Below are positions 35,604-43,883 of a stretch of DNA of 64,000 nt, piece by piece. Both the position numbers and the translations under genes were made by a program. The first letter of the stretch is position 1, and every line of letters starts with the position of its first letter. The DNA comes from Bradyrhizobium symbiodeficiens. Its GTDB lineage: Bacteria; Pseudomonadota; Alphaproteobacteria; Rhizobiales; Xanthobacteraceae. Under the pieces are notes generated by a model. That model was not told the origin of the DNA. It did not search any database and saw only the letters and a program-made list of their open reading frames with translations. Location of the stretch: contig NZ_CP029427.2 of the NCBI RefSeq assembly GCF_002266465.3, forward strand, positions 5,272,501 through 5,336,500. Direction: 5' to 3'.

Positions 35604-36107
35604 CTACTCCCGCCTGCCGTAATTCGGCGCCAACAGCCGGTTGCGGATCAGATAGCTCATCGTGCGGGTCCAGGCTTCATCCGTGTTGCCGCGCATGTCG
35701 GCGCTCGCCGCCATGATCATTTGGCCGGTCTTCACGTCACGCAAATAGACGTTGAGATTGATGATCAGGTTCGAGACCTTCTGCACCATGCCGGTGATCT
35801 CGAGGTCAGCGCCCAATTCGCCGGCAAGCTTGAGGTCGCAGCCGCCGCAGGCCTGCAAGTTCGCGTGACGGGCGGCATCCCTGACCGGCGCGATGTCGAG
35901 CATCTGGAACCTGCCGGACTCCTTCAATTCCTTGCGCAGCTGCTCGCTGACGAGTACGAGCCGCGCCTCTTCGGGCTTGGAGCCGTAAAACTCGCCCGGC
36001 AGGCTGGTATCGATCAGCTCGAAATCGAACACGGCGAGCTTGGGTGGATCGGCGCGCGCGACCGACGGCGTCAACAGCAAAGCGGCGATCACCATCAATG
36101 CTCGCAT
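35604..36107 (-). CDS. DUF3280-type secreted protein
   Basis: This 167-residue periplasmic protein has a signal peptide (RALMVIAALLLTPSVARA, residues 2-19). A compact domain follows, beginning PPKLAVFDFELIDTSLPGEF, with the pair GGCDLKLAGELGADLEITG in the middle. It fits DUF3280, whose function is unknown and which tends to occur with PQQ-linked genes in rhizobia. ATG 36107 gives a proper signal peptide; the frame is open up to 36170. It is divergent from the ABC binding protein gene across a 123-base spacer. Confidence 0.7.
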   Translation of the reverse strand: MRALMVIAALLLTPSVARADPPKLAVFDFELIDTSLPGEFYGSKPEEARLVLVSEQLRKELKESGRFQMLDIAPVRDAARHANLQACGGCDLKLAGELGADLEITGMVQKVSNLIINLNVYLRDVKTGQMIMAASADMRGNTDEAWTRTMSYLIRNRLLAPNYGRRE

Positions 36108-36230
36108 GATCGTGATGCCGCCGCGCGCGGGGACGAAATGCGGGGTTGCATGCCCTGACAAATTGGTCATGCTTGAAGCAGAGACAATTCTCCACCTGCG
36201 GTCAAGCCGGGGGGATCGCTCGGAGGAAAC

Positions 36231-37412
36231 ATGATCCGATGGTTGGCCGGCCTGATCGGCTTTGCTCTTGCTGCGACGAGTGCGCTCGCGGCGGAGCCTG
36301 CCCTGATCGGCGTCGGCTATCTCGGCGTCGCCGCGACCCGATCCACACTATCGCTGGTCGAGCAGCCCGCGGAGAATGACGGCATCGCCGGCGCGCGGCT
36401 CGCGATCGAGGACAACAACACCACCGGCAAATTCCTGGGCCAGCGGTTCGTACTGGAAGAGCGCCGCATCAAAGAAGGTGAGGACGTCGTCCAGGCCGCA
36501 ACCGCGCTCGCGGAGAAGAACGGCTTCATCATCGCCGACCTGCCCGCCGATGCGCTGCTGAAAGTCTCGGACGCCCTGCGCGAGCGCGGCACGCTGCTGT
36601 TCAACGCAGGCGCGATCGACGAGCGGCTGCGCGAGGCCGATTGCCGCGCCAATGTGATCCACACCGCGCCGACGCGGGCGATGCTGGCGGATGCGCTCGG
36701 GCAATATCTCGTCTGGAAAAAGTGGTCGCGCTGGCTGCTCGTGGTCGGCTCGCATGACGAGGACAAGCTGTTTGCGGATGCGCTCCGGCGCACCGCCACA
36801 CGGTTCGGCGCCAAGATCGTGCAGGAGCGCACTTTCGAGGACAAGGGCGGCGCACGCCGCACCGACAGCGGCGTGACGCTGATCCAGCGCCAGATGCCTG
36901 TGTTCACCCAGCAGGCGCCCGCCTACGACGTGCTGGTCGCTGCCGACGAGAGCGAGGTGTTCGGCGCCTACCTGCCCTATCGCACCTGGGATCCCCGCCC
37001 CGTCGCGGGCTCGGCGGGGCTCGTGCCGCGCAGCTGGGACGCATCGCAGGACCAATGGGGCGCGATCCAGATGCAGAACCGCTTCATGAAGCTGAATTCA
37101 CGGCGCATGTCGGCGCTCGACATGCAGGCCTGGACCGCGGCCCGCATGATTGGAGAGGCCACCTCGCGCACCAATTCCGGCGACGTCAAGAAAGTGACTG
37201 ACTTCATCAAGGGCCCGGACTTCTCGGTCGCCGCCTTCAAGGGCACACGGCTGACCCTGCGTGACTGGAACCTGCAGCTGCGCCAGCCGATCCTGCTGGT
37301 CGACGGTCGCATGGTGGTTTCGGTCTCGCCGCAGGAAGGATTTCTGCACCAGGTCTCCGAGCTCGACACGCTCGGCTATGATCGTCCGGAGAGCAAATGC
37401 AAGCTGAAGTGA
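36231..37412 (+). CDS. PQQ-dehydrogenase-associated ABC transporter binding protein (PedA1/LutA-like)
   Basis: This 393-residue periplasmic protein is related to branched-chain amino acid binding proteins. It belongs to the subgroup that travels with PQQ alcohol dehydrogenases. The signal peptide ends at ATSALAAEP (about residue 22), and the type I binding fold starts LIGVGYLGVAATRSTLS. The strong site GGAGGAAAC precedes the ATG. It heads a five-gene set with a beta-propeller protein, an ATPase, a permease and a secreted protein, equivalent to PedA1A2BC of Pseudomonas putida and the ABC part of the lut cluster in Methylorubrum, both linked to growth with scarce lanthanides. The ligand is unproven. 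Confidence 0.85.
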   Translation: MIRWLAGLIGFALAATSALAAEPALIGVGYLGVAATRSTLSLVEQPAENDGIAGARLAIEDNNTTGKFLGQRFVLEERRIKEGEDVVQAATALAEKNGFIIADLPADALLKVSDALRERGTLLFNAGAIDERLREADCRANVIHTAPTRAMLADALGQYLVWKKWSRWLLVVGSHDEDKLFADALRRTATRFGAKIVQERTFEDKGGARRTDSGVTLIQRQMPVFTQQAPAYDVLVAADESEVFGAYLPYRTWDPRPVAGSAGLVPRSWDASQDQWGAIQMQNRFMKLNSRRMSALDMQAWTAARMIGEATSRTNSGDVKKVTDFIKGPDFSVAAFKGTRLTLRDWNLQLRQPILLVDGRMVVSVSPQEGFLHQVSELDTLGYDRPESKCKLK

Positions 37413-37458
37413 GCGATGTGAGATGAGTTCAAGCTGGCTCGACAACGACGCAGCGCCC

Positions 37459-37585
37459 CCTCCCCCGCTTGCGGGGGAGGGTTGGGTAGAGGGTATTTCC
37501 GCTCGCGAGAGCCCCCAAGAGGAGAGAGCCCTCTCCCGCATCGCATCTGACGATGCGATGCGACCTCCCCCGCAGGCGGGGGAGG
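37459..37585. repeat. Pair of CCTCCCCCGC hairpins inside the operon
   Basis: Two similar hairpins, CCTCCCCCGC..GCGGGGGAGG at 37459-37480 and 37564-37585, lie between the binding protein and beta-propeller genes. They are Bradyrhizobium-type intergenic repeats. Being inside an operon they may stabilise or partially terminate the transcript. Confidence 0.7.
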
Positions 37586-37614
37586 TGAAGACCGCCCGCG
37601 GGCAGACATCACGC

Positions 37615-38574
37615 ATGCTGGGAGCAGCGTCGCTGCTGACCCTTGCGCTCGCGGCCGCGCCAGCACACGCCTTCATCGCCTACGTCTCGAACGAGAAGAG
37701 CAATACGGTCTCGGTGATCGACACCGACAGCTGGACGGTGACCAAGACCATCAAGGTCGGCCAGCGCCCGCGCGGCATCGATTTCACGCGCGACGGCAAG
37801 TTCGTGATGGTCGCGGTCGGCGACGACGACACCGTCCAGATGATCGACGCCAAGACGCACGCCGTGGTGGACAGCCTGCCCTCCGGACCCGACCCGGAAC
37901 TGTTCGCCCAGGACGCCGCCGGCAAGATCCTCTACGTCGCCAACGAGAACGACAACACGGTGACCGTGATCGACCTCGAGAAGCGTGCCCGGCTCGGCGA
38001 CATCCAGGTCGGCGTCGAGCCCGAGGGCATGACCATCAGCCCCGACGGCAAGACGCTGATCAACACGTCGGAAACCACCAACATGGCGCATTTCATCGAC
38101 ACCGCCTCGCGCCAGATCGTCGCCAACGTGCTGGTCGACGCGCGGCCGCGCTTTGCCGAGTTCAAGCACGATGCTTCCGAACTGTGGGTCTCCTCCGAGA
38201 TCGGCGGCACAGTCTCGGTGATCGACCCGAAAAAGCACGAGGTGATCGGCAAGATCACGTTCGAAATTCCGGGCCTGCGGAAAGAAGCGATCCAGCCGGT
38301 CGGCATCGGCATGACCAAGGACGACAAGACCGCCTTTGTCGCGCTCGGCCCCGCCAATCGCATCGCCGTGGTCGACGTGGCCTCGCGCAAGGTGACGAAA
38401 TATCTGCTGGTGGGTCAGCGGGTCTGGCACATGGCGTTCACGCCGGACGAGAAATACCTGCTGACCACCAATGGCGTGTCGAACGACGTCTCCGTCATCG
38501 ACGTCGCCGCGCAAAAGGTGATCAAGACCATTCAGGTGGGCGAACTGCCCTGGGGTATCGCAATCGCGCCATGA
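37615..38574 (+). CDS. PQQ-catabolism-associated YVTN beta-propeller protein (PedA2/LutD-like)
   Basis: This 319-residue periplasmic beta-propeller has repeats of the YVTN type (YVSNEKSNTVSVIDTDSWTV, YVANENDNTVTVIDLEKRA and further copies). A signal peptide precedes the mature start at AFIAYVSNE. ATG 37615 was preferred because it gives a clean signal peptide; the frame stays open through the repeat-derived spacer to 37423. Its stop overlaps the ATPase start in ATGA. The homologous LutD is a periplasmic protein of the lanthanide uptake cluster, so metal binding or sensing is possible here, although no acidic ligand cluster can be identified by eye. Confidence 0.85.
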   Translation: MLGAASLLTLALAAAPAHAFIAYVSNEKSNTVSVIDTDSWTVTKTIKVGQRPRGIDFTRDGKFVMVAVGDDDTVQMIDAKTHAVVDSLPSGPDPELFAQDAAGKILYVANENDNTVTVIDLEKRARLGDIQVGVEPEGMTISPDGKTLINTSETTNMAHFIDTASRQIVANVLVDARPRFAEFKHDASELWVSSEIGGTVSVIDPKKHEVIGKITFEIPGLRKEAIQPVGIGMTKDDKTAFVALGPANRIAVVDVASRKVTKYLLVGQRVWHMAFTPDEKYLLTTNGVSNDVSVIDVAAQKVIKTIQVGELPWGIAIAP

Positions 38575-39377
38575 CCAGCCCTGCTCCGATTCCCAAACCA
38601 CAGGAGGCGCCGAAGCCAGATGCGGCCGCGGTGCCGGCGCTGTCGATCGACGGCGTCAGCCATGCCTATGGATCGCGGCGGGCGTTGATCGACGTCTCTT
38701 TCAACGTTCAGCCAGCGAGCTTCACCGCGCTACTCGGGCTCAACGGCGCGGGCAAGAGCACGCTGTTCTCGCTGATCACGCGCTTGTTCGGCATCCAGTC
38801 CGGCCGGGTCGGCATTTTCGGCCATGACGTCGGCAAGAGCCCCGGCGAGGCGCTGCGGCTGCTCGGGGTCGTGTTCCAGCCGCGCACGCTCGATCTCGAC
38901 CTGTCGCTGACGCAGAACCTGCTCTATCACGCCGCGCTGCACGGCATCAGCCGGAGCGAGGCCGCCGCACGCAGCGCCGAACTGCTCGGCCGCATCGGGC
39001 TGGAAGAACGCGCAGGCAGCAAGGTGCGCGACCTCTCCGGCGGGCAGATGCGGCGGCTGGAGATCGCGCGAGCGTTGCTGCACCGGCCGCGGCTGCTGTT
39101 GCTCGACGAACCCACCGTCGGCCTCGACGTCAAGGCGCGCGCCGACATCATCAGCCAGGTTCGCCGGCTCGTGACGGAGCAAGGCATCGGCGTGCTATGG
39201 GCCACGCATCTGTTCGACGAGATCATGCCCAGTGACGACCTCGTGGTGCTGCACCAGGGCAAGGTACTGGCGCAGGGGCCGATGAGCCGCGTCGTTACCG
39301 AAGCCGGCGCGCAGGACGTCAACACCGCCTTCATGCGGCTGACGGGGGCGCAGACCATGCCGGGAGGCGGCGCATGA
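38571..39377 (+). CDS. ABC transporter ATPase, PQQ-dehydrogenase-associated (PedB/LutE-like)
   Basis: This 268-residue ATPase has Walker A GLNGAGKSTL (about residues 55-64), the signature LSGGQMRRLEIARALL and Walker B LLLLDEPTVGLD. The His switch is WATHLFDEI. An N-terminal Pro/Ala-rich extension of some 22 residues precedes the domain. It overlaps both neighbours by ATGA, which means strict co-translation with the beta-propeller protein and permease. It drives the ABC-2-type permease encoded next; such permeases are often exporters, so the direction of transport (metal chelator import or export of something else) is open. Confidence 0.9.
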   Translation: MTSPAPIPKPQEAPKPDAAAVPALSIDGVSHAYGSRRALIDVSFNVQPASFTALLGLNGAGKSTLFSLITRLFGIQSGRVGIFGHDVGKSPGEALRLLGVVFQPRTLDLDLSLTQNLLYHAALHGISRSEAAARSAELLGRIGLEERAGSKVRDLSGGQMRRLEIARALLHRPRLLLLDEPTVGLDVKARADIISQVRRLVTEQGIGVLWATHLFDEIMPSDDLVVLHQGKVLAQGPMSRVVTEAGAQDVNTAFMRLTGAQTMPGGGA

Positions 39378-40222
39378 GCAGCATGACGACGCGCGACACC
39401 CCGCGTGGCTTCTCGGCCGGCGAGTACATGACCTGCCTCACCGGCATCGTCTGGCGCGAGGGCCTGCGGTTCCTGCATCAACGCGAGCGCTTCGTGTCGG
39501 CTCTGGTGCGGCCGCTGGTATGGTTGTTCATCTTCGCCGCCGGCTTCCGTCAGGTGCTCGGCATCTCCATCATCCCGCCCTACGAGACCTACATCCTCTA
39601 CGAGGTCTATATCGCGCCCGGGCTGATGGCGATGATCCAGCTGTTCAACGGCATGCAGTCCTCGCTGTCGATGGTCTACGACCGCGAGATGGGCAACATG
39701 CGCACGCTGCTGGTGAGCCCGCTGCCGCGCGGCTTCCTGCTGTTCTGCAAGCTGCTGGCGGGCACCGCCGTCTCCCTGCTCCAGGTCTACGCGTTCCTGC
39801 TGATCGCCTGGTTCTGGGACATCACCCCGCCATCCTCGGGCTATCTCACCGTGCTGCCGGCGCTGATCCTGTCCGGGCTGATGCTGGGCTCGCTCGGCAT
39901 GCTGATCTCCTCCGGCATCAAGCAGCTCGAGAACTTCGCCGGCGTCATGAACTTCGTCATCTTCCCGATGTTCTTTGCTTCCTCCGCGCTCTACCCGCTG
40001 TGGCGGGTGCAGGAGGGAAGCCCTTATCTCTACTATCTCTGCGAGGCCAATCCCTTCACCCATGCGGTCGAGCTGATACGTTTTGCGCTCTATGGCCAAA
40101 TCAACTGGATCTCGCTGGCGGTGGTCGCGGCATGCACAATCGTCTTCATGATCGGCGCGATTTGGGCCTATGATCCCTCGCGTGGGCTGGCGCGACGGGG
40201 GCCCGCAGGAGGCGAAGGATGA
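39374..40222 (+). CDS. ABC-2-type permease, PQQ-dehydrogenase-associated (PedC/LutF-like)
   Basis: This 282-residue inner-membrane protein has six helices of the ABC-2 (drug/polysaccharide exporter) class. Motifs ALVRPLVWLFIFAAGFRQ, MVYDREMGNMRTLLVSPLPR and FPMFFASSALYPLW are characteristic. It overlaps the ATPase gene by 4 bases and the following gene by 4 bases. The permease type argues that this conserved PQQ-linked transporter exports, rather than imports, its cargo, or moves it between periplasm and membrane; experiments on the Pseudomonas and Methylorubrum relatives tie it to lanthanide-limited growth. Confidence 0.88.
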   Translation: MSSMTTRDTPRGFSAGEYMTCLTGIVWREGLRFLHQRERFVSALVRPLVWLFIFAAGFRQVLGISIIPPYETYILYEVYIAPGLMAMIQLFNGMQSSLSMVYDREMGNMRTLLVSPLPRGFLLFCKLLAGTAVSLLQVYAFLLIAWFWDITPPSSGYLTVLPALILSGLMLGSLGMLISSGIKQLENFAGVMNFVIFPMFFASSALYPLWRVQEGSPYLYYLCEANPFTHAVELIRFALYGQINWISLAVVAACTIVFMIGAIWAYDPSRGLARRGPAGGEG

Positions 40223-40827
40223 AGGTTCTGGCCATGGCTGTTGTGGCGCTGGCGCTGTCGGGCACGGCCGCCCACGCGGCCGATCCGCGCTACCCCAACT
40301 GGCCCTGCACGCAAGCCAAGGTGCCGGAGATTTCGCTCGCCGCCGTCTGGGCTGGTCCTGCGCTCGACGACGCCGAGACCAAGTGGAAGAACGATGCGAA
40401 GATCACCGCGCTGGTCGCGAAGCTGTCGGCGCGCAAGACGCCGATGGACGAGGCCGAGAAGTCGGTGAAAGACTTTTTGGCCGCCTCTTCCGCCGACAAG
40501 ACCAACAACGCAAAGCTGCTGTTCGCCGGCCTGTTCGACACGCTCAACGCACAGCGCTCCCAGGTGATGAACGGGCTCGAGCGCGTCAGCCGCAAGCAGC
40601 GGGAGGCCGCCGACAAGATTCGCGAGGAGGCTATTCAGCTCCAGGCGCTGCAGGGCGCCACTCCGCGTGACGAGGCCAAGGTCGAGGCGCTCGGCAATGA
40701 GCTGATCTGGAAGACCCGCATTTTCGAGGACCGCAACAAGGTCGTGCGGTTCGTCTGCGAAGTTCCAACCACGATCGACCAGCGCCTGTTCGCGCTCGGC
40801 CGCGTGATTCAGCAGGAAATGGAATAG
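40219..40827 (+). CDS. Secreted helical protein at end of Ped/Lut-like operon
   Basis: This 202-residue protein has a signal peptide (KVLAMAVVALALSGTAAHAA) and then a short conserved start, DPRYPNWPCTQAKVPEIS, followed by a long helical part (residues 50-190). Two cysteines, in WPCTQ and FVCEVP, could form a disulfide bridge. Its ATG overlaps the permease stop, so it belongs to the transporter operon and probably acts with it in the periplasm. I recognise no named domain. It may correspond to the uncharacterised protein that accompanies the lut genes, but that is not certain. Confidence 0.75.
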   Translation: MKVLAMAVVALALSGTAAHAADPRYPNWPCTQAKVPEISLAAVWAGPALDDAETKWKNDAKITALVAKLSARKTPMDEAEKSVKDFLAASSADKTNNAKLLFAGLFDTLNAQRSQVMNGLERVSRKQREAADKIREEAIQLQALQGATPRDEAKVEALGNELIWKTRIFEDRNKVVRFVCEVPTTIDQRLFALGRVIQQEME

Positions 40828-40957
40828 CGTCCGCCTCGCTTGCCGGTTACGGCAGGTTCCCGGATCACCGGTTAACCCCTTTGCTCCGCTATTTGCCGGA
40901 ACCAAATCGCGCTAGGATGGCTTGTCGACGTGAACTCCAGGACGTCGGGAGGCCTCG

Positions 40958-41257
40958 ATGGGAACCACAAGATTCATCTGTGCGGGCGTTGCGGCCCTCA
41001 GCATGCTCGCAACCAGCGCTTTTGCCGACGACATGACCGGATTGGTCATGCGGATCGATCGGCTGAACGGCACGATCTCGATCCAGCAGACGCAGAAGGG
41101 CACGGTCGGCGGCAGCGCCGGCGGCGCCGGCGCGCTCCAGGAATACAAAACCAAGGACGCCGCGATGCTGGAGTCCGTTCACGCCGGCGACAGGGTGAAC
41201 TATTCTGCCACCGACAATAACGGCACCGGCACGCTGACGAAGCTGCAGAAGCAGTAG
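40958..41257 (+). CDS. Small secreted beta-barrel protein (CusF/DUF1344-like)
   Basis: This 99-residue periplasmic protein has a signal peptide ending at ATSAFADD. Its mature part has the pattern GLVMRIDRLNGTISIQQTQKG, then KTKDAAMLESVHAGDRVNYSATDN, like the small OB-fold of the CusF copper chaperone. The Met/His/Trp metal ligands of CusF are not present, so copper binding is unlikely in the usual manner. It lies 130 bases after the Ped/Lut-like operon, with its own ribosome site (GGGAGG), and may be a separate unit. Confidence 0.65.
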   Translation: MGTTRFICAGVAALSMLATSAFADDMTGLVMRIDRLNGTISIQQTQKGTVGGSAGGAGALQEYKTKDAAMLESVHAGDRVNYSATDNNGTGTLTKLQKQ

Positions 41258-41315
41258 GCGCTTGCTTCGCCTCTCCCCGCCAGCGGGGCGAGGGAGCACA
41301 CCTGAGTTCGCGCCT

Positions 41316-41873
41316 CTACTGCTCGGGGCGCGGCTCAGGCTGCGCCTCCGCAGTCGGAAGCTTCGCCCGCTCCCAGCCGTCGGTGCCGTCGGGGTACCAG
41401 GCGATGCTGGAGTAGCCGTATGTCAGCGCGCGCTTGGCGGCGTTCCACGACATCCAGCAATCTGCGAGGCAATAGATCACCAGCAGCGCGGACTTGTCGC
41501 CACGTGAGGCCTGTGCGAGGCCGCGCTGGAGATAATCGTCCATCGCCGGCGGCAAGCTGCCGTAGCCGGTATCCGGCAACCAGATGCTGCCCGGAATGTT
41601 CTTGCGCGGCGCATCACGCCACACCGTGCCTGCCGGAAGATTCTTCGGCCTCGGCGGCCGCGGCAGCACGTCGACGAACGCACCGCTCCTGGCGCGCCAG
41701 ATCGCTTCGGCTTCCACCGTATTGAGCACGCGCGCACCCGCCAGCGTCGCCGGCACCGGTGCGCGATAATTGTCGGCGCGATAACCGTCGGGCTCGAACG
41801 GCTCCTGCTGCTGCGCGAATGCCGGCACCGCGAACGCGGCAACCACGAGCGCAGCGGCAAGACGCCACCTCAT
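41316..41873 (-). CDS. PQQ-catabolism-associated CXXCW rhodanese-like protein
   Basis: This 185-residue periplasmic protein has a signal peptide (WRLAAALVVAAFAVPAFA) and a rhodanese-like fold. The diagnostic YCLADCW (Cys135 and Cys139, followed by Trp) gives the family its name. The two cysteines are close enough to make a redox-active disulfide, suggesting thiol or sulfur-related chemistry in the relay around PQQ dehydrogenases. The ATG at 41873 overlaps the stop of the XoxJ-like gene by 4 bases, so the two are translated together. Confidence 0.87.
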   Translation of the reverse strand: MRWRLAAALVVAAFAVPAFAQQQEPFEPDGYRADNYRAPVPATLAGARVLNTVEAEAIWRARSGAFVDVLPRPPRPKNLPAGTVWRDAPRKNIPGSIWLPDTGYGSLPPAMDDYLQRGLAQASRGDKSALLVIYCLADCWMSWNAAKRALTYGYSSIAWYPDGTDGWERAKLPTAEAQPEPRPEQ

Positions 41874-42751
41874 GGCGACTTCTTGGCCGTCTCCGCGCCG
41901 AGCGGCTTGTTGTTCTCGTCGAGCAGCGGGACGCCGAAGTCGACCAGGATCTTGTTGATCTCGCCCTGGTTCTCCTGGATCAGCTTGTTGAGCTGTCGCT
42001 TCCAGTTCTGGTCGGCGGGACGCACACCCATGCCGATGCGATAGACCAGCTTCGGCCCCGTGGTTTCCTTCACCAGCGGTGTGACGTGAAGCGAGCCGAC
42101 CTTCTTCGCGTAGTAGCCAGCCATCGGTCCCCACAGCACCCCGGCGTCGATCTTGCCGGCGGCGAGATCGTCGATCATGGCTTGGGCCGAATTGTCGTAG
42201 CGCGTGTCGATCATCAGCGGATAAGGCTTCGCGTCGCCCATCAGGCCGGCGATGGCCATGTTCGTCGCCGGCGGCGTGCCGGCGACGATGCCGACATGCT
42301 TGCCCTTCAACTTCGCGTCCTCGAGCGTGTCGACGTCCTCGAGCCCGCTGCCGGCCTTGGCGACCAGCGCATAGCTCGTGCGGTAATAGGGATTGGTGCC
42401 CTGCACGACGTCATCGCCCTGCGGAAAGCCCATGATGACGTCGCAGCGGTGCGCGCCCAGCGTCATCCGCACGAAGCCGGTGGCCTGCGGGAAGAAGACG
42501 TAGTCGAGTTTCTTCTTGAGCTTGTCGGCAAACAGTTCGGCCAGCTTGTTCTCCAACCCCTCGCCCTTTTCGTTCGAGAACGGCAGATTGCGGGGATCGG
42601 CGCAAACGCGTAGCACGTTCGGGTCGACCAGCTCGAACGAGAGGTCGCCGCTGTCATTGGTCTGCGCGACGGCGCCATCGCCGAATGCACAGCACGCAAC
42701 CAGGACCCACAGTGAAAACAACCAGCGACGATGTGGTCCGGCCTCCGTCAT
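41870..42751 (-). CDS. Quinoprotein-dehydrogenase-associated binding protein (MxaJ/XoxJ-like)
   Basis: This 293-residue periplasmic solute-binding-protein-like protein is of the MxaJ/XoxJ type. The signal peptide runs to about VACCAFGDGAVAQ (residue 28), and the fold starts VLRVCADPRNLPFSNEKGEG. In methanol dehydrogenase systems such proteins do not act in transport but assist maturation or activation of the enzyme. ATG 42751 follows the very good site CGAGGAGGAA; the frame stays open upstream to 43174 but without homology. It is coupled to the CXXCW gene and divergent from the metallohydrolase gene. Confidence 0.87.
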   Translation of the reverse strand: MTEAGPHRRWLFSLWVLVACCAFGDGAVAQTNDSGDLSFELVDPNVLRVCADPRNLPFSNEKGEGLENKLAELFADKLKKKLDYVFFPQATGFVRMTLGAHRCDVIMGFPQGDDVVQGTNPYYRTSYALVAKAGSGLEDVDTLEDAKLKGKHVGIVAGTPPATNMAIAGLMGDAKPYPLMIDTRYDNSAQAMIDDLAAGKIDAGVLWGPMAGYYAKKVGSLHVTPLVKETTGPKLVYRIGMGVRPADQNWKRQLNKLIQENQGEINKILVDFGVPLLDENNKPLGAETAKKSP

Positions 42752-42878
42752 CCCGCTTCCTCCTCGTTTTGTTTGAATGCTATCCATGCAACGCATGACG
42801 CGCCAAGTTTCGCCAGACTCTGCTGGCTTTGCTTTGTTGCAGTGCAATGCAGCCAATCCTTTGAACTGAGGCGGAAAA

Positions 42879-43805
42879 GTGTCTCGCATCGCTCGAGTGA
42901 TCGCAGCCTTGTCCCTGCTGGGGACGGTAACGCTAGCACGGGCCGGGGCGGCCGAATTGCCTGTGAGCGAAGTCGCATCCGGAATCTTCGTACACTCCGG
43001 GGCCATTGCCCTGATGACCCGCGAGAACGAGGGCGACATTGCCAATGTCGGTTTCATCGTGGGCGATGATGCCGTGGCCGTCATCGACACCGGCGGCAGC
43101 CTCCGCGAAGGCGAGGCCCTGCTGGCCGCCGTGCGGGCCCGCACCAATAAGCCGATCCGGTATGTCATCAACACTCACGGCCACCCCGACCACGTTTTCG
43201 GCAATGCCGCCTTCGCCGCTGGCGGCACCAGCTTCGTCGGCCACAGCAGGCTGCCGCAGGCGCTGGCGACGCGCGGGCCTTACTATCTCGACAATTTCCG
43301 CCGCATCATGGGCAGCGAGTTGATCGATCCCGTGAAGATCATTGCTCCGACCCTCCTGGTGTCGGACACGATGACGCTCGATCTCGGGGCGCGCCGTCTC
43401 GCGTTGCGCGCATGGCGGGCCGGGCACAGCGACAGCGATGTGACCGTGTACGACGAGACGACGAAAACCCTGTTCGCGGGCGACCTCGTCTTTCTCCGCC
43501 ACATTCCCGTCATGGATGGCAGTATCCGCGGCTGGCTCACCACGTTGAAGGAATCGGAGACCATCCCGGCGCGACGCGTCGTTCCCGGTCACGGACCCGT
43601 GAGCGACTGGCCTGCCGCGCTGGCCGATGAGCGGCGTTACCTGTCAACGCTGCTGTCCGACGTGCGCGCGCGGAACAAGAACGGCGAGCCGATCCGGGCC
43701 GCCGCCGAGAAGGCGGCCGCGGAGGAGCGACCGCGCTGGGAGTTGTTCGGCGATTACAACGCCCGGAACGCAACTGCAGCATTTTCGGAAATTGAATGGG
43801 AGTAG
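42879..43805 (+). CDS. Quinoprotein relay system zinc metallohydrolase
   Basis: This 308-residue exported metallo-beta-lactamase-fold protein is of the SoxH-related group that accompanies PQQ dehydrogenases. The signal peptide ends near LARAGAAELP. The zinc site is in INTHGHPDHVFGN (about residues 97-109), with a second ligand set in WRAGHSDSDVTVY and the final His in VPGHGPVSDW. It starts with GTG at 42879 after GAGGCGGAAAA. It is divergent from the XoxJ-like and CXXCW genes and is followed by the SoxYZ-like carrier, with which it should work on a carrier-bound sulfur or thiol intermediate. The exact reaction is unknown. Confidence 0.87.
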   Translation: MSRIARVIAALSLLGTVTLARAGAAELPVSEVASGIFVHSGAIALMTRENEGDIANVGFIVGDDAVAVIDTGGSLREGEALLAAVRARTNKPIRYVINTHGHPDHVFGNAAFAAGGTSFVGHSRLPQALATRGPYYLDNFRRIMGSELIDPVKIIAPTLLVSDTMTLDLGARRLALRAWRAGHSDSDVTVYDETTKTLFAGDLVFLRHIPVMDGSIRGWLTTLKESETIPARRVVPGHGPVSDWPAALADERRYLSTLLSDVRARNKNGEPIRAAAEKAAAEERPRWELFGDYNARNATAAFSEIEWE

Positions 43806-43828
43806 CAGGCGCGCTACGATAGAAGCGA

Positions 43829-43868
43829 GAGATCAGCTTCGCTGACTACGAGATCAGCTTCGCTGACT
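43829..43868 (+). repeat. Tandem 21-base direct repeat
   Basis: GAGATCAGCTTCGCTGACT at 43829 is repeated exactly at 43850, a 21-base period, just before the ribosome site of the SoxYZ-like gene. It may affect translation or bind a regulator on one face of the helix. Confidence 0.7.
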
Positions 43869-43883
43869 CGGAGGATGATGACC

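Noticed and set aside
42837..42847. Small palindrome TTGCAGTGCAA in the metallohydrolase/XoxJ spacer
   Set aside because: Five-base arms are too short to separate from chance, and no second copy was found nearby.
42752..43174. N-terminal extension of the XoxJ-like gene
   Set aside because: The additional 141 residues overlap the metallohydrolase gene on the other strand, and ATG 42751 has an excellent ribosome site followed by a signal peptide.
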